From an uncultured Lachnospiraceae bacterium (GTDB lineage Bacteria; Bacillota; Clostridia; Lachnospirales; Lachnospiraceae): 40,785 bases of DNA. The stretch lies in contig CAMWJF010000037.1 in the NCBI GenBank assembly GCA_947174505.1, positions 1 to 40,785 of the forward strand, read 5' to 3'. Under the pieces are notes generated by a model. That model was not told the origin of the DNA and made no database searches. It worked only from the letters and a program-made list of their open reading frames with translations. Made by a program: the position numbers and the translations under genes. Positions 1 to 6,145 of this stretch are shown piece after piece (positions within the stretch are counted from its first letter, which is position 1; each line of letters starts with the position of its first letter).

Positions 1-612
1 TCTACATGGACAGTGAATATTTTAGTAAGAGTTTTGCTGTATCTGGCGCAAAGCTATCACGAATATTTTCAGCGTACCTGCCAAGACTATTACAAAAGCA
101 AGAAAGTAAAAATGCCAAAGCCTGAACTTTATGTGATATTTACGGGAACCCAAGGGCGGAAACCCGATAAAATATCTCTGTCTAAAGAATTTTTTGAGGG
201 CGTGGATATAGATATTGAGGTTAAAGCCAAAGTAATCTATGAAAGAGATACGGATGACATTATCAATCAGTACATCATTTTCTGCAAAGTTTTTAACGAG
301 CAGACAAAACAGCATGGAATGACACAAAAGGCAGTTATGGAAACAATTCGTATATGCAAGGATAGGAATGTATTAAGGGAATATTTAGCGCAGAGAGAAA
401 AGGAGGTTGTGACGATTATGATGAGTTTGTTTGATGAAGAACAGATAATGAAGTCGTTTATCAGAAGCGAAAGGCATGACGCAGACAGGGAAACCGCAGA
501 AAGAATGATAAGGAAAGGTAAAATGTCACTGGAAGAAATTGCGGATTATGTCCCGTCATTACCACTCGAAGAATTAAAAGAACTTGAAGCTGAGATTATG
601 CAGTTAGCATAA
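1..612 (+). CDS. Rpn-family PD-(D/E)XK nuclease / transposase-like protein, 3' part (5' end outside the window)
   Basis: The frame is open from base 1, and the residues before the GTG at 13 (S-T-W-T) continue a typical Rpn-family stretch, so the gene is cut by the window edge rather than starting at 13. What remains looks like the C-terminal half of the Rpn / PD-(D/E)XK nuclease family transposase group: an LLYLAQSYHEYF helix, then YVIFTG and FFEG segments, and a long helical tail (LEEIADYVPSLPLEELKELE). The nuclease core residues would lie upstream and are not visible. Family members are recombination-promoting nucleases, often multicopy and linked to mobile DNA. A second, different Rpn gene lies at the other end of the window on the - strand. 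Its relation to the element is uncertain; it may be flanking chromosome or cargo. Family call fairly sure, function in this context unknown. Confidence 0.75.
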   Translation, partial: STWTVNILVRVLLYLAQSYHEYFQRTCQDYYKSKKVKMPKPELYVIFTGTQGRKPDKISLSKEFFEGVDIDIEVKAKVIYERDTDDIINQYIIFCKVFNEQTKQHGMTQKAVMETIRICKDRNVLREYLAQREKEVVTIMMSLFDEEQIMKSFIRSERHDADRETAERMIRKGKMSLEEIADYVPSLPLEELKELEAEIMQLA

Positions 613-636
613 TCGACAAAACAATTTAATATCAAA

Positions 637-689
637 ATAACAGCGTAAAGGCGCATGGAACAGTAAATTGTAAACCATGCGTCTTTTTT
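637..689 (+). terminator. Leader hairpin A: ACAGCGTAA-type motif with terminator-like stem, upstream of pcfB-like gene
   Basis: The sequence ATAACAGCGTAAAGGCG (637-653) leads into a stem GGCGCATGG / CCATGCGTC (one G-U pair) followed by six T. It could simply terminate the upstream Rpn gene. However, the same primary-sequence prefix and a covarying stem recur at 5697, 15786 and 19957, each time just before the next gene, so a regulatory leader role is possible. Confidence 0.65.
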
Positions 690-747
690 AGCGTTCAAAA
701 GAAAGAGACATAAAGCGGGACAGGGAGTATAGGAGGGAGAAAACAAC

Positions 748-1221
748 ATGCAGGAGGAAGTGACACAGAAAACCATAGCCATCACGTTTAAGTCGGCAAG
801 GCTGACCACGGATGTGTTGATGCGGGCACTTAAGGCGTATTTGGAACACAGGAGACACAGGGAGCCTTCCCACGGCAGGATCTCGGTGAAGAAACTGCTG
901 GCACAGAATCAGGGCGCGAAGTCCATCGAGATTACGGATGAAAATATCAAGTCCTTCAGCCGGATTGCGGGGAAATATAACGTGGATTTTTCGGTCAAGA
1001 GGGACAGGACGGCAGACCCGCCTAAATATCTGGTCTTTTTTAAGGCAAAGGACTCGGATTTGATCGTGCAGGCGTTTAAGGAGTTTGTCCGTGTCAATGA
1101 AAAGAAAAAACAGCGTGTGTCTATCCGGGCGAAGATGAAACAGATGAGGCAGGGTATGGAAAAAGACCAGAACCGGGAGCGCACAAGAGAAAAACAGATG
1201 GATCGGGGGCAGAGTTTATGA
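748..1221 (+). CDS. PcfB-like conjugation accessory protein (DUF3801 type)
   Basis: This 157-residue soluble protein starts at an ATG preceded by GGAGGG about ten bases upstream. It matches the PcfB/DUF3801 family by its order of features: an N-terminal helix (ALKAYLEH), the block HGRISVKKLLAQNQGAKSIE near residues 40-60, an IAGKYNVDFSVKRD strand, and a basic helical tail. PcfB proteins work next to the VirD4-type coupling protein and help connect the relaxase-DNA complex to the transfer channel; they act on the cytoplasmic face of the membrane. The stop overlaps the start of the VirD4 gene (ATGA at 1218-1221), so the two are translationally coupled. It opens the conjugation block, with leader hairpin A about 60 bases upstream. 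Family call good; exact partner contacts are inferred from related elements. Confidence 0.85.
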   Translation: MQEEVTQKTIAITFKSARLTTDVLMRALKAYLEHRRHREPSHGRISVKKLLAQNQGAKSIEITDENIKSFSRIAGKYNVDFSVKRDRTADPPKYLVFFKAKDSDLIVQAFKEFVRVNEKKKQRVSIRAKMKQMRQGMEKDQNRERTREKQMDRGQSL

Positions 1222-3053
1222 ATAAAATACTGAACGGCATGAAAAACGACCTGCTCTCGATTCCGGGAAGGGTAAGGGGAGCGGTGCAGGGCATAGAACC
1301 GAAAAAACTGTTTTTGAGTGGTGTGCCCTATCTGATCTTCGGGTATGTGTCGGATAAGATTTCGTGGCAGTACCGCCATGAGGACAGGGGGAATTTCTTC
1401 CAGAACCTTCTCTATACGCTAAACGATCTGGGCGGCAGTTTTCACAATCCCCTGCCCAGCTTGCATCCTGCGGATTTACTGGCGGGTATCTGCGGCGGCA
1501 CGGCGTTTTTTCTGGTCGTGTACTGTAAGAGGAAGAACGCCAAGAAGTTCCGCCACGGGACGGAGTACGGCTCTGCAAGCTGGGGCACTGCAAAGGACAT
1601 ACAGCCCTACATAGACCCGGTTTTTGAGAATAACGTGATTCTGACGGCAACAGAGCGGCTTATGATGTCGGGCAGACCGAAACAGCCTAAATATGCGAGA
1701 AATAAAAACGTATTAGTCATAGGCGGTTCGGGATCGGGCAAGACCCGTTTTTTCGTAAAGCCGAACCTTATGCAGATGAATGGTTCCTATTGTGTCACTG
1801 ATCCAAAAGGCAGCATCCTCGAAGAGTGTGGAAAGATGCTTGTCAAAGGCGGGTATCAGATTAAGTCGCTCAATACCATCAAATTTGCAAAATCCATGCA
1901 CTATAACCCTTTTGCCTATATCCGCAGCGAGAAGGATATTCTGAAACTGGTAAATACGATCATCTTAAACACCAAGGGGGAGGGGCAGCAATCCGGGGAG
2001 GATTTCTGGCAAAAGGCGGAAAAGCTGCTTTATACGGCGCTGATCGCCTATATATGGTATGAGGCACCGCCGGAAGAGCAGAATTTCTCCATGCTCATCG
2101 ATATGGTGGACGCAAGCGAAGTAAGGGAGGAGGATGAAAATTTCAAAAATATAATAGACAGGCTCTTTGATGAACTAAAGGCAAGGGACCCTCATCACTT
2201 CGCGGTACGCCAATATGCCAAGTTTAAGCTTGCGGCGGGCAAAACGGCGAAATCGATATTAGTTAGCTGCGGGGCGCGCCTTGCCCCTTTTGATATAAAG
2301 GAGCTGCGCGAGCTGACGGCATATGACGAACTGGAACTGGATACGCTGGGGGAGAAAAAGACGGCGCTGTTTGTCATCATTTCCGATACGGACGCGACTT
2401 TCAATTTCCTCGTGAGCATCATGTATACCCAGCTATTTAATCTGCTCTGTGATAAGGCAGATGACATATACCATGGGAGACTGCCCATACACGTCCGTTT
2501 TCTTTTAGACGAATTTGCAAATATTGGGCAGATTCCTAACTTTGAGAAGCTGATCGCCACAATCCGTAGCCGAGAAATATCAGCTTCTATTATTTTGCAG
2601 TCGAAATCCCAGCTTAAGGCGATTTATAAGGATAATGCGGACACCATACAGGGGAATTGCGACACCCTTCTTTTTCTTGGAGGGCAGGAGCAGACCACCC
2701 TTAAGGAGCTTGCGGAGGTTCTGGGAAAGGAGACGATAGACCTCTGCAACACCTCGGACACGAGAGGTACGTCGCAGTCCTACGGTATGAATTACCAGAA
2801 AACCGGAAAAGCGCTGATGAGCGAGGATGAGATAGCGGTCATGGACGGCAGCAAATGTATCATGCGGCTTAGAGGCGTGAGACCTTTTTTCTCGGATAAA
2901 TATGATATCACACAGCACAAGCAGTACCCGCTGTTGTCCGATTATGACCCAAAGAATACTTTCGACATCGAAAAATATATGAGGAACCGGGGAAAGGCGA
3001 GGTTACACGACACCGATGTGGTGGAAGAAGTTTTCGATGCCGGAGTGTTATAA
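1218..3053 (+). CDS. VirD4/PcfC-type conjugative coupling ATPase (CD1115-like)
   Basis: The product has 611 residues, the normal size for VirD4-like coupling proteins of CTn/Tn1549-type elements. Two N-terminal membrane segments lie at about residues 31-48 and 84-102, followed by a cytoplasmic ATPase. Walker A is GGSGSGKTR (169-177). The Walker B region reads RFLLDEFANIG, and ATIRSREISASIILQSKSQL follows, as in TraG/VirD4 proteins. The role is to dock the relaxosome at the membrane and pump DNA into the type IV secretion channel. The start ATG overlaps the pcfB-like stop by four bases. A 28-base palindromic repeat begins at the last base of its stop codon. No defects are seen; frame and motifs are complete. 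Confidence 0.93.
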   Translation: MNKILNGMKNDLLSIPGRVRGAVQGIEPKKLFLSGVPYLIFGYVSDKISWQYRHEDRGNFFQNLLYTLNDLGGSFHNPLPSLHPADLLAGICGGTAFFLVVYCKRKNAKKFRHGTEYGSASWGTAKDIQPYIDPVFENNVILTATERLMMSGRPKQPKYARNKNVLVIGGSGSGKTRFFVKPNLMQMNGSYCVTDPKGSILEECGKMLVKGGYQIKSLNTIKFAKSMHYNPFAYIRSEKDILKLVNTIILNTKGEGQQSGEDFWQKAEKLLYTALIAYIWYEAPPEEQNFSMLIDMVDASEVREEDENFKNIIDRLFDELKARDPHHFAVRQYAKFKLAAGKTAKSILVSCGARLAPFDIKELRELTAYDELELDTLGEKKTALFVIISDTDATFNFLVSIMYTQLFNLLCDKADDIYHGRLPIHVRFLLDEFANIGQIPNFEKLIATIRSREISASIILQSKSQLKAIYKDNADTIQGNCDTLLFLGGQEQTTLKELAEVLGKETIDLCNTSDTRGTSQSYGMNYQKTGKALMSEDEIAVMDGSKCIMRLRGVRPFFSDKYDITQHKQYPLLSDYDPKNTFDIEKYMRNRGKARLHDTDVVEEVFDAGVL

Positions 3054-3080
3054 ACTTGTGGACATTGTGACCACAGGTGA
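3053..3080 (+). repeat. 28-base intercistronic repeat, copy 1 (imperfect palindrome)
   Basis: The copy begins AACTTGTGGACATTG and ends GACCACAGGTGA. It is identical to the copy at 3337-3364 at 27 of 28 positions. It lies immediately after the VirD4 stop codon. Arms CTTGTGG and CCACAGG can pair imperfectly, with the intact ACTTGTGG/CCACAAGT pairing seen in copy 2. Confidence 0.8.
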
Positions 3081-3106
3081 GAACGTTAGGAAAGGAGGCA
3101 GACCGT

Positions 3107-3325
3107 ATGAAGAAGATCAGGGAAGGCTTTGACAGGCTCACGGGCTGGATCGGGGAGAAAATGTTTCCCGGCGCGGATGAAAAATCGAGGAAACGTCTGG
3201 CCGCATGGCTTTTGACTGCTCTGTTGTGTATGGCGCTGGTGGGTGTTTTCCGTTACAGAGCCATGCAGGAACTTAAGCAGTATCAGCGGATCGCGGACGC
3301 ATATACGATTCTTTTAGGGGAATGA
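3107..3325 (+). CDS. Small single-span membrane protein of the transfer operon
   Basis: A 72-residue protein. The ATG at 3107 is chosen over the upstream in-frame GTG at 3077 because GGAGG (3095-3099) is correctly placed for it. The N-terminus is basic and amphipathic (KKIREGFDRLTGWIGEKMF), followed by one membrane segment at about residues 32-46 (AAWLLTALLCMALVGVF) and a short helical C-terminus. The position between the VirD4 and Maff2 genes fits the small unnamed membrane ORFs of this ICE class. Function not recognised; a structural or accessory part of the channel is inferred from context only. It is flanked on both sides by the same 28-base repeat. Confidence 0.7.
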   Translation: MKKIREGFDRLTGWIGEKMFPGADEKSRKRLAAWLLTALLCMALVGVFRYRAMQELKQYQRIADAYTILLGE

Positions 3326-3336
3326 GCGTGTGGCGG

Positions 3337-3364
3337 AACTTGTGGACATTGTGACCACAAGTGA
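3337..3364 (+). repeat. 28-base intercistronic repeat, copy 2 (8-bp stem palindrome)
   Basis: This is the second copy of the element at 3053-3080, beginning 11 bases after the stop of the small membrane protein. Here the arms ACTTGTGG (3338-3345) and CCACAAGT (3355-3362) are perfectly complementary around a 9-base loop. No T-run follows, so it does not look like a standard terminator. Confidence 0.8.
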
Positions 3365-3432
3365 AAAGACAACTGAATAGGGAACAGATTAACCAATGGA
3401 TATGACATCCAGAATCAAACAAGGAGTTTTCC

Positions 3433-3456
3433 ATGTTAGGGAGGAAACAGAAATAA
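3433..3456 (+). CDS. Putative 7-codon leader peptide (MLGRKQK) upstream of the Maff2 gene
   Basis: AAGGAG at 3421-3426 sits six bases before ATG at 3433, and the frame closes at TAA 3454-3456 after seven codons. The ribosome site is better than that of any longer ORF here. Two bases after the stop a 12-bp hairpin begins, followed by mutually exclusive structures. This is the geometry of an attenuator leader peptide. It could also be chance; no homolog is recognised. Confidence 0.45.
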   Translation: MLGRKQK

Positions 3457-3457
3457 A

Positions 3458-3560
3458 GCACCCGGTACTGCCAATCGCCAAACTGAAAGTACCGGATGCC
3501 CGCAGGGTTCTTCCTAAAGGAATGCCCTGCCTCTATATTACCATAAGGCAGGGCATTTTA
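3458..3560 (+). promoter_or_regulatory. Attenuator-like leader RNA upstream of the Maff2 gene
   Basis: Hairpin 1 pairs GCACCCGGTACT (3458-3469) with AGTACCGGATGC (3488-3499), with one mismatch. A terminator-like stem pairs ATGCCCTGCC (3522-3531) with GGCAGGGCAT (3547-3556), followed by only four T. An alternative structure pairs GCAGGG (3502-3507) with CCCTGC (3525-3530), with an inner TTCC/GGAA pairing, and would destroy the terminator stem. The Maff2 ribosome site starts about 25 bases later. The base pairing is seen directly; regulation is inferred. Confidence 0.55.
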
Positions 3561-3597
3561 CACGAAAAACTCTTTCAACATGAAGGAGGTAACAGTA

Positions 3598-3813
3598 ATG
3601 GCATTTTTTGCATCAGCAATTACGGGTCTGACCACGGTGGTGACTGCAATCGGCGCAGGCGTGGCGGTATGGGGCGTGATCAATCTGCTCGAGGGGTACG
3701 GAAATGATAACCCGGGGGCAAAATCACAGGGGATCAAGCAGTTGATGGCAGGCGGCGGCATTGTCATTGTGGCGCAGACGGTGATTCCACAGCTTACGAG
3801 CCTGTTCTCATAA
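3598..3813 (+). CDS. Maff2-family small membrane protein (pilin-like transfer subunit)
   Basis: This 71-residue protein starts at ATG 3598 with AAGGAGG at 3583-3589. It has the Maff2 signature: a hydrophobic N-terminal span (ASAITGLTTVVTAIGAGVAVWGVINLL), a short polar glycine-rich loop with GYGNDNPGAKSQGIKQLMAGGG, and a second span to the C-terminus. The two-helix hairpin topology and its place before a VirB6/TrbL-like gene resemble TrbC/VirB2 pilins, so a channel or pilus-like subunit is likely, though Maff2 is not biochemically defined. The downstream gene starts two bases after this stop codon, so they are probably translationally coupled. The upstream leader looks like an attenuator. Confidence 0.85.
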   Translation: MAFFASAITGLTTVVTAIGAGVAVWGVINLLEGYGNDNPGAKSQGIKQLMAGGGIVIVAQTVIPQLTSLFS

Positions 3814-3814
3814 G

Positions 3815-4687
3815 ATGGGCGGCATCATAGAAAAAATCACTGAATTTATAAAGGATATGCTGAAAGGCTGGATTTTATCTAATCTGGATTCCATGTTTAC
3901 CGATGTCAACGACAAGGTAGGCACGATTGCGGGGGAGGTCGGCATGACGCCCAGCGCGTGGAACGCCGGTATATTCGGCATGGTGCAGACACTGTCCGAG
4001 AACGTGGTCATACCCATAGCCGGCATGATTATCAGTTTTGTGCTGATCTATGAACTGATCTCGATGGTCATTGACAAAAATAACATGCACGACTTTGACA
4101 CGGGCCTGTTTTTCCGCTTTTTAGGAAAGGCATGTATCGCGGTCATGCTGGTTTCCAAGACCTTTGATATCGTCATGGCTGTCTTTGATGTGGGCAGTTA
4201 CGTGGTGGCGCAGGCGGCGTGTTCCATTTCGGGTTCCACGAGTATTGATGTGGAGACAGCGCTTGTATCCATGTTAAACAGCCAGATCGATACAATGGAG
4301 ATCGGGGAGCTGATCCGGCTTGGTCTGGAAACGATGATCATAAGCCTTTGTATGAAAATCATGTCCGTTCTGATAACCGTCATCTTGTACGGACGCATGA
4401 TTGAGATTTACCTTTATGTTTCAGTGGCACCGATTCCGGCTGCCACCGCCACCAACAGGGAGTGGGGCAGTATCGGGACAAATTATCTGAAGGGGCTGGT
4501 CGCACTGGCTTTTCAGGGCTTTTTTATCATGGTGTGCGTGGCAATCTATGCGGTGCTGGTATCCGGTATCACAGTAGCAGCAGACCTCCATTCGGCATTG
4601 TGGTCGGTGGGCGCATACACAGTGATTTTATGTTTCAGCCTGTTTAAGACAGGCTCTGTCTCAAAATCCATATTTAACGCGCATTAG
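3815..4687 (+). CDS. VirB6/TrbL-like polytopic channel protein (CD1112-like)
   Basis: The product has 290 residues with several hydrophobic segments, at about 62-87, 102-135, 170-195, 200-215, 225-255 and 260-280, and a polar N-terminal ~50 residues. Length, topology and position (directly after the Maff2 gene and ahead of PrgI/VirB4) match the VirB6/TrbL-like proteins of CTn4-type elements, which form the inner-membrane part of the transfer pore. The ATG begins one base after the preceding TAA. After this gene the normal operon order is interrupted by a promoter and a non-canonical membrane gene before PrgI. Confidence 0.85.
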   Translation: MGGIIEKITEFIKDMLKGWILSNLDSMFTDVNDKVGTIAGEVGMTPSAWNAGIFGMVQTLSENVVIPIAGMIISFVLIYELISMVIDKNNMHDFDTGLFFRFLGKACIAVMLVSKTFDIVMAVFDVGSYVVAQAACSISGSTSIDVETALVSMLNSQIDTMEIGELIRLGLETMIISLCMKIMSVLITVILYGRMIEIYLYVSVAPIPAATATNREWGSIGTNYLKGLVALAFQGFFIMVCVAIYAVLVSGITVAADLHSALWSVGAYTVILCFSLFKTGSVSKSIFNAH

Positions 4688-4771
4688 GAAAGCGGTAGGA
4701 AACGGCATCTGCCGGGGATGACCATATCGTCTGTAAACGCGGTAGGGTATGGCAGAATGGAGGTGGTAATG

Positions 4772-4800
4772 TTGTAAATCAATTTTCGGGATGCTATAAT
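4772..4800 (+). promoter_or_regulatory. Sigma-A-type promoter for the inserted membrane gene
   Basis: TTGTAA (4772-4777) and TATAAT (4795-4800) are separated by exactly 17 bases, with TGC immediately before the -10 box (extended -10). Transcription would start near 4807, about 60 bases before the start at 4867. It lies in the 179-base gap after the VirB6-like gene. Confidence 0.6.
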
Positions 4801-4866
4801 TTACCCAAAAGCAGTAAGCCAGAAACAGGTATTTTGCGGTAAGCCGGAGGCTGGGAGGTGGTGTTT

Positions 4867-5670
4867 ATGGGAAGAAACAGAAAACGGGATAAAGAATGGC
4901 AAAACACCTTGAAAGACATCAGTGAGAGCGGCCGGGCTAACGCAGAACATAACAGACAGATCAGCGAAAAGCTGGATGACCTCAATGAAACCAGCCGTGC
5001 CACAGCAGAAAGCACCGCACAGACCAATGAACAACTGAAGGCTATAAAGAGTGATACTGAGAAGAGCAGTAAGTCGAAGATTCCCCTGTATGGCTTAATT
5101 ATGGCGGTGATTACATTGGTTGTTACAATCAGCGGCTATTCTGTCAAAAGCATCATTGACGAGAAAAATCTTGATTCAGGAACGGAGCCGACAGCAGAAA
5201 CAGTAGCAGAGCTGAAAACGGAAGTGGCGGCAGAAGTGGCGCCGGAAATGGAAGTGGAGGCAGAAACAGAGCCGGAAACAGAAACCAAAGCGGAAACGGA
5301 ACGGGAAATAGCTGCGGAGGAGTCGGAGTATACGATTTATCTGTATTCGGAACACAGAACTATTGACATAGGTACGAATGTCGAGATGACTGCAGCTCTG
5401 AATTTTAAGACGGATGCAGTTACAATAACGGCTTATTTTGAATCCGGTGGAGAGAAATCGTTATCGCTGTATGAAAAAAATGCAACGGAGTGGCAGAATG
5501 ATGTTTACTTTGATAAGCTGGGTGTTCACAAGATTGTCGTTACCGCAACAGCGCCAAATGGGGAAGTCATTGAAAACAGTATAGAGGTAGAGGTGATCCC
5601 CCTTAGTATAGATATTGATATAGACACGATCAATCAGTTTCTGCCTACAGGTTTGCAGGGAGTAAATTAA
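4867..5670 (+). CDS. Membrane-anchored protein with coiled-coil, Glu/Thr-rich stalk and Ig-like ectodomain; function unknown
   Basis: The start is placed at ATG 4867 (267 residues) with GGAGG at 4854-4858; an in-frame GTG at 4858 would overlap that site. Residues 1-70 are hydrophilic and heptad-like (SEKLDDLNETSRATAESTAQTNEQLK in type). One membrane segment is at about 75-95 (PLYGLIMAVITLVVTISGY). A low-complexity Glu/Thr/Ala stalk follows (about 105-150), then a beta-rich domain ending IEVEVIPLS that resembles a bacterial Ig-like fold. No sorting signal is seen. The gene sits between the VirB6-like gene and PrgI, which are normally adjacent, and has its own promoter, so it looks like cargo inserted in the operon. 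It could be an entry-exclusion or surface-contact protein; that is a guess from context. Confidence 0.7.
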   Translation: MGRNRKRDKEWQNTLKDISESGRANAEHNRQISEKLDDLNETSRATAESTAQTNEQLKAIKSDTEKSSKSKIPLYGLIMAVITLVVTISGYSVKSIIDEKNLDSGTEPTAETVAELKTEVAAEVAPEMEVEAETEPETETKAETEREIAAEESEYTIYLYSEHRTIDIGTNVEMTAALNFKTDAVTITAYFESGGEKSLSLYEKNATEWQNDVYFDKLGVHKIVVTATAPNGEVIENSIEVEVIPLSIDIDIDTINQFLPTGLQGVN

Positions 5671-5696
5671 AGCAGCGTTTCACAAGTAAATAAGGA

Positions 5697-5742
5697 TATA
5701 ACAGCGTAAGGGCGTATAGGACAAACTATACGTCTTTTTTTT
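5697..5742 (+). terminator. Leader hairpin B: ACAGCGTAA-type motif with terminator-like stem, upstream of PrgI
   Basis: TATAACAGCGTAAGGGCG is followed by stem GGCGTATAG / CTATACGTC (one G-U) with a 6-base loop and a run of eight T. Only about eight bases separate the T-run from the PrgI ribosome site, so no promoter fits between. The stem has the same layout as hairpin A with compensating changes (GCATGG/CCATGC versus GTATAG/CTATAC). Confidence 0.75.
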
Positions 5743-5761
5743 ATGGGAAAGGAGTGGACAT

Positions 5762-6145
5762 ATGGCAATTTCAGTATCAGTGTCAAAGAACTTAAACGGT
5801 ATTAAGACGAAGGTCGCACTGAATCTGACCAAGCGCCAGATCGTATGCTTTGGGAGCGCCGCCCTTGTGGGAATCCCCTTATATTTTCTTACCAAAGGAG
5901 TCATAGGGACGCAGGCGGCGGCACTGATCATGGTGTTTGTGATGCTCCCGTTTTTCTTTCTGGCGATGTACGAAAGAGACGGGTTTCCGGCGGAAAAGGT
6001 GCTGTACTTTATCGTGCGGCAGAAGATTTTAATGCCGGGCATCAGACCTTACCGATCGGAGAACTTATACAGGAAGCTGGAGGAAAGGGAGAAATGGAAG
6101 AGGGAGGTGAGGAGTCTTGAAGAAAAAGCGAAAGGCACGCGATAA
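5762..6145 (+). CDS. PrgI-family membrane protein of the conjugation channel
   Basis: A 127-residue protein starting at ATG 5762 with AAAGGAG at 5748-5754. After a short N-terminal strand (ISVSVSKNLNGIKTKV) it has two adjacent membrane spans at about 28-45 and 50-70, then the conserved ERDGFPAEKVLYFIVRQK block and a charged tail, which is the PrgI family pattern. PrgI proteins sit next to VirB4 ATPases in Gram-positive type IV systems and are taken as VirB3-like membrane partners. Its 3' end overlaps the VirB4 start by 29 bases. Expression must pass leader hairpin B. Confidence 0.88.
   Translation: MAISVSVSKNLNGIKTKVALNLTKRQIVCFGSAALVGIPLYFLTKGVIGTQAAALIMVFVMLPFFFLAMYERDGFPAEKVLYFIVRQKILMPGIRPYRSENLYRKLEEREKWKREVRSLEEKAKGTR

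Noticed and set aside
3396..3707. 103-codon + strand frame spanning the leader and start of the Maff2 gene
   Set aside because: It has no good ribosome site, runs through both leader hairpins and continues out of frame into Maff2. The 7-codon frame at 3433 has a much better start signal.
4765..4777. Two-codon leader ORF (ATG TTG TAA) with GGAGG just before the promoter
   Set aside because: It overlaps the -35 box of the promoter it would have to serve and is too short to judge; probably coincidence.
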